Origin: GWC2-45-19 sp964358085
GTDB lineage: Bacteria; Patescibacteriota; Microgenomatia; CAZETR01; Amesbacteraceae
Direction of reading: 5' to 3'
Assembly (NCBI GenBank): GCA_964358085.1
Contig: CAYHNU010000001.1
Span: 1 to 64,000, forward strand
DNA: 64,000 nucleotides
Positions 33,798 to 42,169 of this stretch are shown here, piece after piece. The notes under the pieces are model-generated. The model saw only the letters and a list, made by a program, of their open reading frames with translations, was not told the origin of the DNA and ran no database searches. How positions within the stretch are numbered: the stretch's first letter is position 1; each line of letters begins with the position of its first letter. Made by a program: the position numbers and the translations under genes.

Positions 33798-34614
33798 AGA
33801 GTGAATCCTGGGGGTAATCTATCAATATTTTTTGAATTGAAAGGGTAGACACTTTTTTGGTAATGTTATTGATTTCGAAAATTTTGAATTTACTCTTCTT
33901 AAGAAGATTTAGATACTCCCGACCAGAACTTCCACACAGGCGCAACCCTCTTGGCCAGAACTCGGTTAAAAGCTTCAGTTTTTTACTTTTCCTTATTATT
34001 TCTGATGCACCAGTTAAAGTTTTTGTCTCCGAGCCTTGAATGTCCATCTTAATGACATTAATTCTTTTCTCTTTATTTTTTAAAAAAGTGTCCAATTTGA
34101 TTGTACCTATAGAAATAGATACCCGATTGCCTTCTGGGTCATAAATACGTTGATCGCCGAAATTGTCTTCATTACTCAAAAAAAGTTTGGCAGTACCATC
34201 TCTATCCGACACGGCTTTGTTAATTAGTACTACGTTTTTATATCCATTTAACTCCACGTTTTTTTTAAGTAATTCGAAATTTTTGGGAAGTGGTTCAAAC
34301 GCATATACCCTTCCTTTATCCCCCACTTTTTTCGCGGCAATTAATGTGTAATACCCAATGTGTGCTCCTATATCAACGACAATGTCTCCCAAATTAATAC
34401 TTTGTTTAAAAAGTTCCGTTTCAAATTCTTCCCATTTTCCACTCAACAATAACTCCAGTGAAATAACTCGGTCATCTTTATCAATATACATCCGGTGGCC
34501 ATCGACTATTACTGATTCTGGTTTAAAAAAATTTATAATTCTGGAGGCGATGTTCTTAGTATGAGGATTTTCATAGATGGGGTGTACGATTTTCCATAAA
34601 ATTCCTCTAAACAT
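33763..34614 (-). CDS. FkbM-family SAM methyltransferase
   Basis: 283 aa if begun at the ATG at 34614 (MFRGILWKIVHP), which lies 7 nt after a TATAAT box; an ATG at 34623 overlaps that box and is less likely. SAM-binding motif I: VVDIGAHIGYYTLIAAKKVG near 85; acidic ribose contact YAFEPLPKNFELL near 108; KMDIQGSETKTL near 190 is the FkbM/Methyltransf_21 block. Family members O-methylate sugars or polyketides. Expected role: capping or decorating the glycan. It is one of three FkbM genes in the window (also 48718 and 52553). Confidence 0.85.
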   Translation of the reverse strand: MFRGILWKIVHPIYENPHTKNIASRIINFFKPESVIVDGHRMYIDKDDRVISLELLLSGKWEEFETELFKQSINLGDIVVDIGAHIGYYTLIAAKKVGDKGRVYAFEPLPKNFELLKKNVELNGYKNVVLINKAVSDRDGTAKLFLSNEDNFGDQRIYDPEGNRVSISIGTIKLDTFLKNKEKRINVIKMDIQGSETKTLTGASEIIRKSKKLKLLTEFWPRGLRLCGSSGREYLNLLKKSKFKIFEINNITKKVSTLSIQKILIDYPQDSLFNADLLCVKSQ

Positions 34615-34672
34615 AAGTACCATTATACAGCCAAAATACTTTGTTGTTTGGTGTTAGAATAAGAAGTTATAC
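34615..34672. promoter_or_regulatory. Divergent promoter region, near-leaderless
   Basis: Minus strand: CTGTATAAT with TATAAT at 34627-34622 and 7 nt to the ATG at 34614. Plus strand: extended -10 TGT-TAGAAT (TAGAAT at 34655-34660), then 12 nt to the ATG at 34673. No convincing -35 boxes on either strand. Expected leaders are 0-6 nt. The minus-strand CTGTATAAT matches the boxes in the palindrome at 36439-36471. Confidence 0.65.
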
Positions 34673-35650
34673 ATGGCAGTAGAAGCTCGAATTAATACAG
34701 TCTCTAATGGGGACACGGAGATTCTCGTCCCCCTGCACGGAGGTACCTATCAAGTGGTTTGGGAACGTTCTTGGGGGAGTGGTGTTTTTAATCCTTCCCC
34801 AAATCAATTTTCAGACTTTGCCCGAGGCATTAATTATGTAAAAGGGGGCGAGCACAAACTTCTTTTTGGTGTCACTCTTAACGGTGCCTGCCCGGCCGAT
34901 TGTCTGGATTGCCCCTTCGGGCGCACAATTATGGCAAAACTTTATACCAGTCTAACTGACAAACAACTCACCCTAGCTCGTCCAATCAGCTCTTCAGAAT
35001 TACAATCTGCTCTCGAGCGTGCAAAAGAAATAGCCATAAAGAATGGTATTCTAAGCCAAAACGAAGTGTTTGCAGCAGGAGCCCTTCTGGCGGGAGATCC
35101 TGGTTATAGCCCTCACATTCCCGACCTCATAGCCACGGTTAGCGGTTTTACTGGTTGTGAAGCCTGCCGTTGGTCTACGGTTGCGCCCGATACTGAAAAC
35201 AATGTCTTGGGGGCTTTTATAGAGGGAGCAACTCGAGCCAAGGAAGCCAACCCGACCCACACGCTCAGTTTTCAAGTCTCCCTTCATAGTACCGACCATC
35301 AGGAACGTATCAACCACACGGGTGTTTCTCGTCTTCTGTCGATGCAAGAAATCTCAATGACATCTCAAAGAATCAGAAAAATTACTGGTAGAAAATTATC
35401 TCTTTCCTTTGTATTGCATGAAGGATCTGTATTAGATCCACAAGTATTAAATGATAATTTCTCTCCTGACAACAACCTTATCTCTCTACGACCTATCTAT
35501 TCTCGCATTACCAATCCCATAAATCCGGACAGGTTGATAGAACTTTATTCAAAATTAAGAAGCGACAATTGGGATGTGGTTTATATGCCCCCAAGTCAAA
35601 GCTATACAGAAGGTGGGCGGCCAATTGAATTACACAACATGAGAAGCTAG
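34673..35650 (+). CDS. RlmN-like radical SAM protein, function unknown
   Basis: 325 aa. Near residue 70 the sequence TLNGACPADCLDCPFG gives a CX3CX2C radical-SAM cluster motif. SFQVSLHSTDHQERINHTGV near 195 resembles the ISLHAPND-x-R region of RlmN/Cfr, and LISLRPIYSRITNPINPDR near 282 resembles their VNLIPYNP block. An additional Cys pair occurs in CEACRWST near 160. The usual RlmN methyl-carrier Cys near the C-terminus is not evident, so it probably is not a tRNA/rRNA C2-methylase. It is a single-gene unit with its own promoter. It might modify a sugar, lipid or peptide; no substrate can be assigned. Stop codons of this and the next gene share CTAG. Confidence 0.75.
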   Translation: MAVEARINTVSNGDTEILVPLHGGTYQVVWERSWGSGVFNPSPNQFSDFARGINYVKGGEHKLLFGVTLNGACPADCLDCPFGRTIMAKLYTSLTDKQLTLARPISSSELQSALERAKEIAIKNGILSQNEVFAAGALLAGDPGYSPHIPDLIATVSGFTGCEACRWSTVAPDTENNVLGAFIEGATRAKEANPTHTLSFQVSLHSTDHQERINHTGVSRLLSMQEISMTSQRIRKITGRKLSLSFVLHEGSVLDPQVLNDNFSPDNNLISLRPIYSRITNPINPDRLIELYSKLRSDNWDVVYMPPSQSYTEGGRPIELHNMRS

Positions 35651-36432
35651 GCGGGTGGATTGTAATAGCCCATTGCTGCCTTAATGGCCATTAAGAGGAC
35701 ATCAATTTTTTTTCTAAATCCCACAATCTTAGTAGGGGTTTTGCCCTGCGGAGGGTAACATCGCACAACTGGAATCTCGACACTTCGTAGTCCCAATCGG
35801 TTGGCGCGAGCGGTCACATAAAACAAAATTTCGTAATTGCTAAAAACATTTCTAAATAATTTCAACCTTGAATTAAGAAGTAATTTTCGGCTATGGGCCC
35901 GAAAACCATTACTTGTGTCCGTGTATATCTTACCAGCCGCTAAATTGAGAATTGGAGTGAACAAGTATCTGTTTGCAAATTTCCTTTCTAGCGGGGTATT
36001 GACCGCCCGGCCACCTTTTGCGTATCTGGATCCTTGAATATAATCAAAACCCTCATCTAGTTTTTTTATAAAACTCGAAATTGCTTCTACCCCATCTTTA
36101 CCATTTCCATCCATCTGCACTACCCCTCGATAACCATTTTTAAGCGCAAAGGTATAAGCCATCCGGTACTGCGCCCCCAATTTGCCCGGACCGGTTTTTA
36201 CAAGCAAAGCTGTCACTCCTTGATTTTTCAAAAATTTCGGATCAGTCGAACCGTCAGTGCTACCTCCGTCGGCAATAATAATGTCCACCAACTTCGCATA
36301 CTTCTTTACTTTTTGTAGTTGTTTCTTAAACTTATCTCCTTCATTAATAACAGGGATGACCAGACAATATTTGGTCTTTCTTTTCTTAAACTCGATCTTT
36401 TTAAAACTCGGCACCTCCCAATCCTTTTTCAC
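35647..36432 (-). CDS. DPM1-like GT2, polyprenyl-phosphate glycosyltransferase
   Basis: 261 aa from the GTG at 36432, 6 nt after a TATAAT box; the GTG one codon upstream is only 3 nt from the box. YCLVIPVINEGDKFKKQL, IIIADGGSTDGST near 52-64, VQMDGNGKDGVEAI near 107 (donor site), YIQGSRYAKGGRAVNTPL near 130 and TDTSNGFRAHSRKLL near 170 fit the DPM1/ArnC-like group. Reaction: NDP-sugar plus polyprenyl phosphate to polyprenyl-phosphate-sugar on the cytoplasmic face. It is divergent from a GtrA flippase gene through a perfectly palindromic promoter, a strong functional link. Confidence 0.85.
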   Translation of the reverse strand: MKKDWEVPSFKKIEFKKRKTKYCLVIPVINEGDKFKKQLQKVKKYAKLVDIIIADGGSTDGSTDPKFLKNQGVTALLVKTGPGKLGAQYRMAYTFALKNGYRGVVQMDGNGKDGVEAISSFIKKLDEGFDYIQGSRYAKGGRAVNTPLERKFANRYLFTPILNLAAGKIYTDTSNGFRAHSRKLLLNSRLKLFRNVFSNYEILFYVTARANRLGLRSVEIPVVRCYPPQGKTPTKIVGFRKKIDVLLMAIKAAMGYYNPPA

Positions 36433-36477
36433 CACTCAATTATACAGAAGAACTTACAACATCTGTATAATTGTCTT
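36433..36477. promoter_or_regulatory. Palindromic divergent promoter between DPM1-like GT2 and GtrA
   Basis: A perfect 10-bp inverted repeat ATTATACAGA (36439-36448) and TCTGTATAAT (36462-36471) with a 13-bp centre. Each arm carries a TATAAT box that ends 6 nt before a GTG start (36432 minus, 36478 plus). No good -35 boxes are visible. It can be read as two back-to-back leaderless promoters, an operator, or both. Confidence 0.8.
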
Positions 36478-36867
36478 GTGGTACAAACTTTTATACAATT
36501 CGTGCGGTTTATGTTTGTGGGCGGATTGGCAGTAGGGGTTGATTTTGTGGTTTATTTTGGGTTGTTATTTTTACTACCAGTTATTCCTATTTCTTTGGCC
36601 AAAGCTATATCTTACATCTGTGGAGCAACTGTTTCATTTATTGGCCACCGGTATTTTGTATTTGAAGCCCACGACCGCCACCCGCAGCATCAAATCCTGC
36701 CCTTCAGTGTTCTCTACAGCAGTTCTTTAGTAGCCAATAACTTAACCAACCTAGTTATTTTAAATCTGACGGGAGTAAAAATCTTGGCCTGGTTTGTGGC
36801 CATCTGCTTATCAACTACAATAAATTATCTGGGCATGAAATTTGGGGTGTTCAGGAAAATTAATTAA
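36478..36867 (+). CDS. GtrA-family membrane protein (lipid-linked sugar flippase)
   Basis: 129 aa from the GTG at 36478. Four hydrophobic segments with FVRFMFVGGLAVGVDFVVYF at the start, ICGATVSFIGHRYFVFEA in the middle and INYLGMKFGVFRK at the end, the full GtrA pattern. Length is normal for the family (about 120-140 aa). GtrA proteins are thought to flip polyprenyl-phosphate-bound monosaccharides to the outer face, here supplying the many GT-C transferases. An in-frame ATG 11 codons later would cut into the first conserved helix. Expressed from the palindromic promoter shared with the DPM1-like gene. Confidence 0.88.
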   Translation: MVQTFIQFVRFMFVGGLAVGVDFVVYFGLLFLLPVIPISLAKAISYICGATVSFIGHRYFVFEAHDRHPQHQILPFSVLYSSSLVANNLTNLVILNLTGVKILAWFVAICLSTTINYLGMKFGVFRKIN

Positions 36868-36877
36868 ATCATACCTC

Positions 36878-36911
36878 TTTACACTTTATAAAAATATGAT
36901 ATATATGACGT
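36878..36911 (+). promoter_or_regulatory. Possible promoter for epimerase gene
   Basis: TTTACA at 36878-36883 is followed after 17 bp by ATATAT (36901-36906), 5 nt before the ATG at 36912. The -10 box is weak, so this is tentative. It fits the short or absent leader seen at the other promoters. Confidence 0.4.
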
Positions 36912-37952
36912 ATGAAAGTTTTAGTGACAGGTGGAGCGGGATTTGCAGGAAGTCATGTTTGTGAGTATTACAAAAACGCCGGAGCAAAAGTTATTGCTTA
37001 TGACAGCTTAACTAAATTTGAACTGCGTCGTACTGGATATTCTACAGAAAAAGCTCGATTTCATAATGTAGACTTTCTAAAAAAGATAGGTATTGATGTT
37101 GTTAAAGAAGACATTCGGGACCGGGAGACACTGGAGTCATACGCAAAAAAAGCTGATTTTATTATTCATACAGCCGCCCAACCAGCGATGACTATTTCTT
37201 GGGAAGATCCGGAATTGGATTTCACCACCAACGTCGTGGGGTCATTTAATGTACTAGAAATTGCACGTAAATATAAAATACCTACAGTATCTTGTGCGAC
37301 CATTCACATTTATGGCAACAAAATCAATGATGAGGTCAAAGAAGGGAAAACTCGCTATATCAGACGCCCAACAGAGATTGATGAAAATCATAGATTAGTT
37401 GAAGGATTGTTGACCCCATTGCATGCTTCTAAACACACCCTAGACCTTTACACTCAAACTTACATCGATACATACAAACTCCCTTTGGCGTCTTTTAGAC
37501 TCACAGGTCTGTATGGATCTCGTCAATTCGGTGGTGAAGATCATGGTTGGGTGGCCAATTTCGCCATTCGTTCCGTCATGGGTTATCCATTAACTATCTT
37601 TGGTACCGGCAAACAAGTGCGAGATATTTTGCATATTTCAGATCTTACCCGAGCTTTCGACGCTTTTTACAAAAAACAAAAAGCCGGAGTGTACAATATT
37701 GGCGGGGGAACTAAAACCACTCTCTCACTAATTGAATGTATCCATTTGATTGAAAAAATATTGGGCAAGAAATCTAAAATTAAATACCAGCCTTCGCGGA
37801 TGGGGGACTTGGTATATTTTGTTTGTAACACGACCAAAGCCCAGAAAAATCTAGGCTGGTCTGCCAAAGTTACTCCGGATAAAGGTGTTAGGGAACTAGT
37901 TAATTGGGTTCAAGAAAATAAACATCTTTTCGAGATCAAAGATGCAAAGTAG
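36912..37952 (+). CDS. Extended-SDR epimerase, RfbE-like (CDP-tyvelose 2-epimerase family), altered YxxxK
   Basis: 346 aa soluble NAD(P)-dependent enzyme. The Rossmann motif MKVLVTGGAGFAGSHVCEYY is at the N-terminus; HTAAQPAMTISWEDP near 86 and GLYGSRQFGGEDHGWVANF near 200 with GTGKQVRDILHISDL near 238 are close to CDP-paratose/CDP-tyvelose 2-epimerases. The catalytic YxxxK appears as PLHASK near 172: the Lys is present but the Tyr is replaced by His. In related enzymes the Tyr acts as acid/base, so chemistry may be altered or another residue may serve. It overlaps the nucleotidyltransferase gene by 11 bp, so the pair probably makes one NDP-sugar. Confidence 0.82.
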   Translation: MKVLVTGGAGFAGSHVCEYYKNAGAKVIAYDSLTKFELRRTGYSTEKARFHNVDFLKKIGIDVVKEDIRDRETLESYAKKADFIIHTAAQPAMTISWEDPELDFTTNVVGSFNVLEIARKYKIPTVSCATIHIYGNKINDEVKEGKTRYIRRPTEIDENHRLVEGLLTPLHASKHTLDLYTQTYIDTYKLPLASFRLTGLYGSRQFGGEDHGWVANFAIRSVMGYPLTIFGTGKQVRDILHISDLTRAFDAFYKKQKAGVYNIGGGTKTTLSLIECIHLIEKILGKKSKIKYQPSRMGDLVYFVCNTTKAQKNLGWSAKVTPDKGVRELVNWVQENKHLFEIKDAK

Positions 37953-38721
37953 TGTCAAGATCGGTGTCATTCCTGCCGCTGGATCTGGTAGACGACTGGG
38001 TTATCTATCGGGACTTCTTCCTAAAACCTTATTTCCTCTATACGACCGTCCTATCATTCATTACGTTGTAGATCAAATGCAGAAGGCGGGGATTGAAGAC
38101 ATTTACATTATTGTTAATGTTTACAAAGAAAAAGTCATAGAGTACTTCAAGCCAGTGCAAATGGATCTGAGATCCAATATTCATTTTATCGAGCAGAAGG
38201 AGTTAAATGGTACCGGGGAGTCCATTCTTTTAGCTGAAAAATATGTAAAAAAGGAACCTTTCATGGTCATATACGGTGACGATTGTACTATTACTGAGTC
38301 ACTGGAGCCCATGATCAATAATTTTTTAAAGACTAACGCTTCAGTAATGGAGGGTGTGGTCAAAGAGACGGATTTAGACATACTTCGACATACATGCTCT
38401 GTAAAAATGGCTAAAAATGGCAAAATGATCGAGATTATTGAAAAACCCGAATTCCCCCCTTACATGCTTAGGGGCTGTGGGGTTTACTTATTTAGACCCG
38501 ATATTTTTTCTCAAATCAGACAAACTCCAATTCATCCAATTCGTAAAGAAAGAGAAATTACATACACTATCAATAACCTTGCAAAACAAAATAAGGCATA
38601 TGGGTTTCTAATAAATGGTTACAACATTAACATTAATGATTACGATGAATTACTTAAAGCCAGTCAGCTTCTAAAGGATAGTAAAAAGAATTCAAAAAAG
38701 GTTATTGAAGTTCTCTTCTAG
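37942..38721 (+). CDS. Sugar-1-phosphate nucleotidyltransferase (RmlA-like)
   Basis: 259 aa. N-terminal GVIPAAGSGRRLGYLSGLLP then KTLFPLYDRPIIHYVVDQM is the G-x-x-AAG-x-GxR and PK signature of NTP-transferases. FMVIYGDDCTI near 110 gives the metal-binding Asp, and KMIEIIEKPEFPP near 163 is the EKP block. It makes an NDP-hexose from NTP and sugar-1-phosphate; the nucleotide is not evident, though the RfbE-like partner favours CTP. There is an extra SGLLPK insertion compared with RmlA. Its stop is 1 bp from the stop of the converging methyltransferase. Confidence 0.85.
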   Translation: MQSSVKIGVIPAAGSGRRLGYLSGLLPKTLFPLYDRPIIHYVVDQMQKAGIEDIYIIVNVYKEKVIEYFKPVQMDLRSNIHFIEQKELNGTGESILLAEKYVKKEPFMVIYGDDCTITESLEPMINNFLKTNASVMEGVVKETDLDILRHTCSVKMAKNGKMIEIIEKPEFPPYMLRGCGVYLFRPDIFSQIRQTPIHPIRKEREITYTINNLAKQNKAYGFLINGYNININDYDELLKASQLLKDSKKNSKKVIEVLF

Positions 38722-38722
38722 A

Positions 38723-39565
38723 TTATCTTGGTCTCGAAAGATAAACCAATGGAGTATACAAGCCCCGAGACGCCAACCATTTTAGAAAACCACCCATCTT
38801 CAAGGTGCGAATAATCTTAGAAATAAATTGAATGTAAATACTACGACCGTAAATCTCGTTTGATGTCAACTGACGCGACCACTCTGGCAGACCTAAGTTT
38901 TCAAATTCAAATCCTTGTTTCCTTAAAGCTAACTCAACCGATTTATGTGTTACAAATCTTAGCTCGTCAAAAAACTTCTTATTAGTTCTTCCGGCAAGTT
39001 GGCAACACCACCATTTCCATATGTCTGGACCGGGAGGGAAAAAGATATAAAAATGTGGTTCATAAGGAATATTATAATTCGGTGTTTCAATAAATAATCT
39101 TCCCTCTTTTTTGATTACTTTTCGCAACTTTCTTAAATAATCATTTAGGTCAGCGACATGCTCAACTGTTTCGAAAGAGGAAATAAAATCGAATTTCCCC
39201 TTTAATCTAAAGGCATCAGGAGTAGATTGAATTCTGGAGGGAGAAATATTATTTGCTCTCAGCATTTCTTTTGCAATATTTCGGGCAACGGGATCAATTT
39301 CGTATCCGTAATAATTATATCCGGCCAAATTGGCTGCAGCCACAAGTGTGCCTATACCGCAACCGGCGTCCAAACAAATATTATTCTGTCTCACTCCAAT
39401 CACTTTCAATCTTTTTATTTGTACAATTGCACTTTCCAATCTGTGTTTAGCAAAATCTGACATTGCGTACGATTTGGGAATAACTCCGCTATAAGTGGCT
39501 TCATAGTATTTGACAATTTTTTCCCACAGATACTGGGAAATTTTTACTTTATTAATTTTTAACAT
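38723..39565 (-). CDS. SAM-dependent methyltransferase (class I)
   Basis: 280 aa. Motif I CLDAGCGIGTLVAAANLAG near 67, motif II YYGYEIDPVARNIA near 88, and the post-motif SSFETVEHVADLNDYLRKL near 130 then GRLFIETPNY. The pattern fits Methyltransf_23/UbiG-like enzymes, often O-methylating sugars in glycan clusters. The C-terminal third has a hydrophobic-basic segment. It overlaps the upstream GT-C gene by 14 bp and ends 1 bp from the nucleotidyltransferase. Confidence 0.82.
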   Translation of the reverse strand: MLKINKVKISQYLWEKIVKYYEATYSGVIPKSYAMSDFAKHRLESAIVQIKRLKVIGVRQNNICLDAGCGIGTLVAAANLAGYNYYGYEIDPVARNIAKEMLRANNISPSRIQSTPDAFRLKGKFDFISSFETVEHVADLNDYLRKLRKVIKKEGRLFIETPNYNIPYEPHFYIFFPPGPDIWKWWCCQLAGRTNKKFFDELRFVTHKSVELALRKQGFEFENLGLPEWSRQLTSNEIYGRSIYIQFISKIIRTLKMGGFLKWLASRGLYTPLVYLSRPR

Positions 39566-41306
39566 TTTTTAATTTTCTTAATAGTTCTCTTTTTTCATCA
39601 GTTACGTCTATTAAATTTCTACTTTGAAGTCTGTACACGTAGATGTTTTCTAATTTTACCGGAAAGTAGGGGCCTGGCATAAATCTCTTTAATGATTGTC
39701 CGTCCAAATACGCCGACTCCACCTCTAGCCAAATATTAGTAGCAGCGATATTGTACCAAGGAGCGAAATCAAATTGGAAGGATGCAATCACTGGAAACCC
39801 AAAAATAAAGGCATGTTGTAAAATTTCGGGATCATCTCCCTCAAAATAAAATACTAAAGGCTCTTTGGGGTTGCCAAAGTTCTTAGCCCGTTTGATTGAA
39901 CCTCTTAATCGATCTGTAAGTTCAATTCCCCTAACTTCTGACAAGTGATATAGGTATCTATAGCTGGTTTTGGCGTGCAGGCTAAACAACAGTCCAAACA
40001 TCATAATCAAAACTAACTTTCTTTTTAAATCTGTTTTAGTGGCCAGTGGTACAGCCATAAGCCAGGCAAGCCCGGCTCCTGAAACGATCAAATATCTACC
40101 GGTTATTTCATACAAAAAGCCAGGGTTGCGCAGCCAAGGCGCAATGAAGCCACCAATCATCATAAAAACGGACAGCACCAATATCAATCGCAAATTATTT
40201 TGCCCTTTTAGTTGGATCCACCATAAAATTACCCAGATTAAGAAATATCCACCAATTAAATAGGTAAATAGTTCAAATGGTTCTACGGGTGAGGAAGTTT
40301 TTGCTATAAATTCTTGCCACACATATGCAGTCCAGCCGCCACCCACGAGGAGTCCACTAACTAGTTCGATCCTTTTTGACTTAAAGAAAACCAGCCAGAT
40401 TGCAAAGCCGGCAAAGACGGGAATAACCGCTCTTCTAAAAGTTCTAGGCAGTCCCCAATGCTCAAGCCTCTGGTACATAAAATCATTGGGTAAAATAATC
40501 TTGCCAAGTTGGCTTATGGGAGAAAGAAAGATTTTATAATTTTTTTCTTGGTAATGTTTGATGACTAAGCCGTAGTTTTTGATAAGAGCGGCCGTGCCGC
40601 GAGCACCGACTGCCCCCCCAATACTGGTATATTTTAGAATCGATGTAGTAAGAAGAATATATAATCCAATTCGAAAAACCGTTAGAACTGTTTTCTTCCA
40701 GTTGAAATTTGTTATCAGCCAGTATATTTCCAAACCAATCATCAGGGCTGGCAAAAACAGCATGCGGATAGGCTGGGAAATGATGGCAATTACAAATAGT
40801 AATGCCAAAATTGTCCATATCCAAAGATTATTTTTAGAGCGGGTTATAGTAAAAACACCTAACAAGGTATTCATAACCGCAATGGCCGCGTAGGACGGCA
40901 TGTTAAATGACCAGTCGGTTGTTTCCAGACCTGTCACTGTTATAGAAAAAAACGCTGCCGATCCCAGACTAGCCCATTTGTTTCTAGTCAATTTATATAC
41001 TGGCCATAAAAAAGACAACGATGCCGTAAGCCTTAATAAAAAAGAAAAAATATAATAAACCTTATGATTAAATCCAAAATAGTGGTGAATAGTAGCAGTC
41101 AACGTATCCATTGGTCCATAGTCGCTAAAGAAAAATGACAAGTTGTTCAGTTTTTCACCCCCCCATCCATTTGTATAAAAATCGTATCTCCACAGGCCTA
41201 AATAGTCATCGCCAGTCAAAGCTAAATTAAAGCTAGGTAGTAGGGTGACAAAATATATGCCAAATAATAAGAAAATCCCCACGACCCAAAATTTATGCGT
41301 TTTCAT
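39552..41306 (-). CDS. Large polytopic GT-C-like protein
   Basis: 584 aa from the ATG at 41306 (MKTHKFWVVGIFLLFG), 10 nt after a TATAAT box; ATGs at 41318, 41315 and 41312 are alternatives nearer the box. About twelve hydrophobic segments. The first outer loop contains NLALTGDDYLGLWRYDFY (Asp-Asp, as in PMT-like GT-Cs), and the C-terminal 130 residues are soluble (FYFEGDDPEILQHAFIFGFP). This is not the PMT subgroup at 8.5-23 kb. It is first in a two-gene minus-strand operon with a methyltransferase. Confidence 0.7.
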   Translation of the reverse strand: MKTHKFWVVGIFLLFGIYFVTLLPSFNLALTGDDYLGLWRYDFYTNGWGGEKLNNLSFFFSDYGPMDTLTATIHHYFGFNHKVYYIFSFLLRLTASLSFLWPVYKLTRNKWASLGSAAFFSITVTGLETTDWSFNMPSYAAIAVMNTLLGVFTITRSKNNLWIWTILALLFVIAIISQPIRMLFLPALMIGLEIYWLITNFNWKKTVLTVFRIGLYILLTTSILKYTSIGGAVGARGTAALIKNYGLVIKHYQEKNYKIFLSPISQLGKIILPNDFMYQRLEHWGLPRTFRRAVIPVFAGFAIWLVFFKSKRIELVSGLLVGGGWTAYVWQEFIAKTSSPVEPFELFTYLIGGYFLIWVILWWIQLKGQNNLRLILVLSVFMMIGGFIAPWLRNPGFLYEITGRYLIVSGAGLAWLMAVPLATKTDLKRKLVLIMMFGLLFSLHAKTSYRYLYHLSEVRGIELTDRLRGSIKRAKNFGNPKEPLVFYFEGDDPEILQHAFIFGFPVIASFQFDFAPWYNIAATNIWLEVESAYLDGQSLKRFMPGPYFPVKLENIYVYRLQSRNLIDVTDEKRELLRKLKNVKN

Positions 41307-41335
41307 AAACATCATCATTATAATATAATCCCCTC
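41307..41335. promoter_or_regulatory. Divergent overlapping -10 boxes, leaderless
   Basis: ATTATAATATAAT holds a plus-strand TATAAT at 41324-41329, 6 nt before the ATG at 41336, and a minus-strand TATAAT at 41322-41317, 10 nt before the ATG at 41306. The two -10 boxes nearly touch, so simultaneous initiation is unlikely. No clear -35 boxes. Confidence 0.7.
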
Positions 41336-42169
41336 ATGGTCAAATCACTGGTATCAATCATTATTCCGACATATAACGAGGAAAAAGTTATTGATCGTTT
41401 GCTTGTGTCTATCAATAATCAGTCTTATCCCAGAATTGAGAGTCTAGTTATAGACGATAGTTCTACGGACGGGACTCTCAAAATAGCTTCTCAAATAGCC
41501 ACGGTTGTCATCAAGAGAAAACATGCCGAGAGGAGTATTCAAAGAAACTACGGAGCCTCGATATCTCACGGAGAATATTTGCTCTTTTTGGACGCTGATA
41601 TGCAACTTGCCCCCGATGTTGTTTCAGAGTGTATTCAAAGAATACAAAGTGATGCAAGTATTGGGGCAATAGCTATCCCTGAACAGCCAATCGCCAGTAA
41701 TTTTCTAGAAAAAGTCAAAGCCTTCGAGAGGTCTTTTTATAGTGAAAAAGGAGATCCAGATACAGATGCCGCTAGGTTTTTCCCAAGGAAACTATTTCAA
41801 AAGGCGGGTGGATATGACGAGACGATTACCGGTCCTGAAGACTGGGACTTGCCAGAAACTATCGTCAAGATGGGCTACAAAATAGGCCGAATTTCCACTC
41901 GCATAAGGCATTACGAAAGGATTCCGTCGCTTTTAAGTCTTATTAAAAAAAAGTATTACTACGGTCTTTCATCACACCGATATTTTAAAAAACACAACCT
42001 TTCAATAGTTGGTCCCAAGACCATCTATTTTTTACGCCCCGTATTTTACAAAAACTGGCGGCAGTTAGTCCGTAATCCGATTCTTACAGTCGGTATGCTC
42101 GTGGTACTCGCATTAGAACAATTATTTGGGGGATTAGGATATTTAGTTGGAAAAATTAAGCGGGTATGA
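41336..42169 (+). CDS. GT2-family glycosyltransferase
   Basis: 277 aa. SLVSIIIPTYNEEKVIDRLL at the N-terminus, LVIDDSSTDGTLKIA near 37, ERSIQRNYGASISHGEYLLF near 63, and FLDADMQLAPDVVSECI near 84 with the canonical DAD metal site. GGYDETITGPEDWDLPETIV near 162 carries the ED acceptor-side motif. The last 30 residues are hydrophobic, suggesting membrane attachment. First gene of a three-gene plus operon (GT2-GT4-GT2), ATGA-coupled to the next. Confidence 0.88.
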   Translation: MVKSLVSIIIPTYNEEKVIDRLLVSINNQSYPRIESLVIDDSSTDGTLKIASQIATVVIKRKHAERSIQRNYGASISHGEYLLFLDADMQLAPDVVSECIQRIQSDASIGAIAIPEQPIASNFLEKVKAFERSFYSEKGDPDTDAARFFPRKLFQKAGGYDETITGPEDWDLPETIVKMGYKIGRISTRIRHYERIPSLLSLIKKKYYYGLSSHRYFKKHNLSIVGPKTIYFLRPVFYKNWRQLVRNPILTVGMLVVLALEQLFGGLGYLVGKIKRV

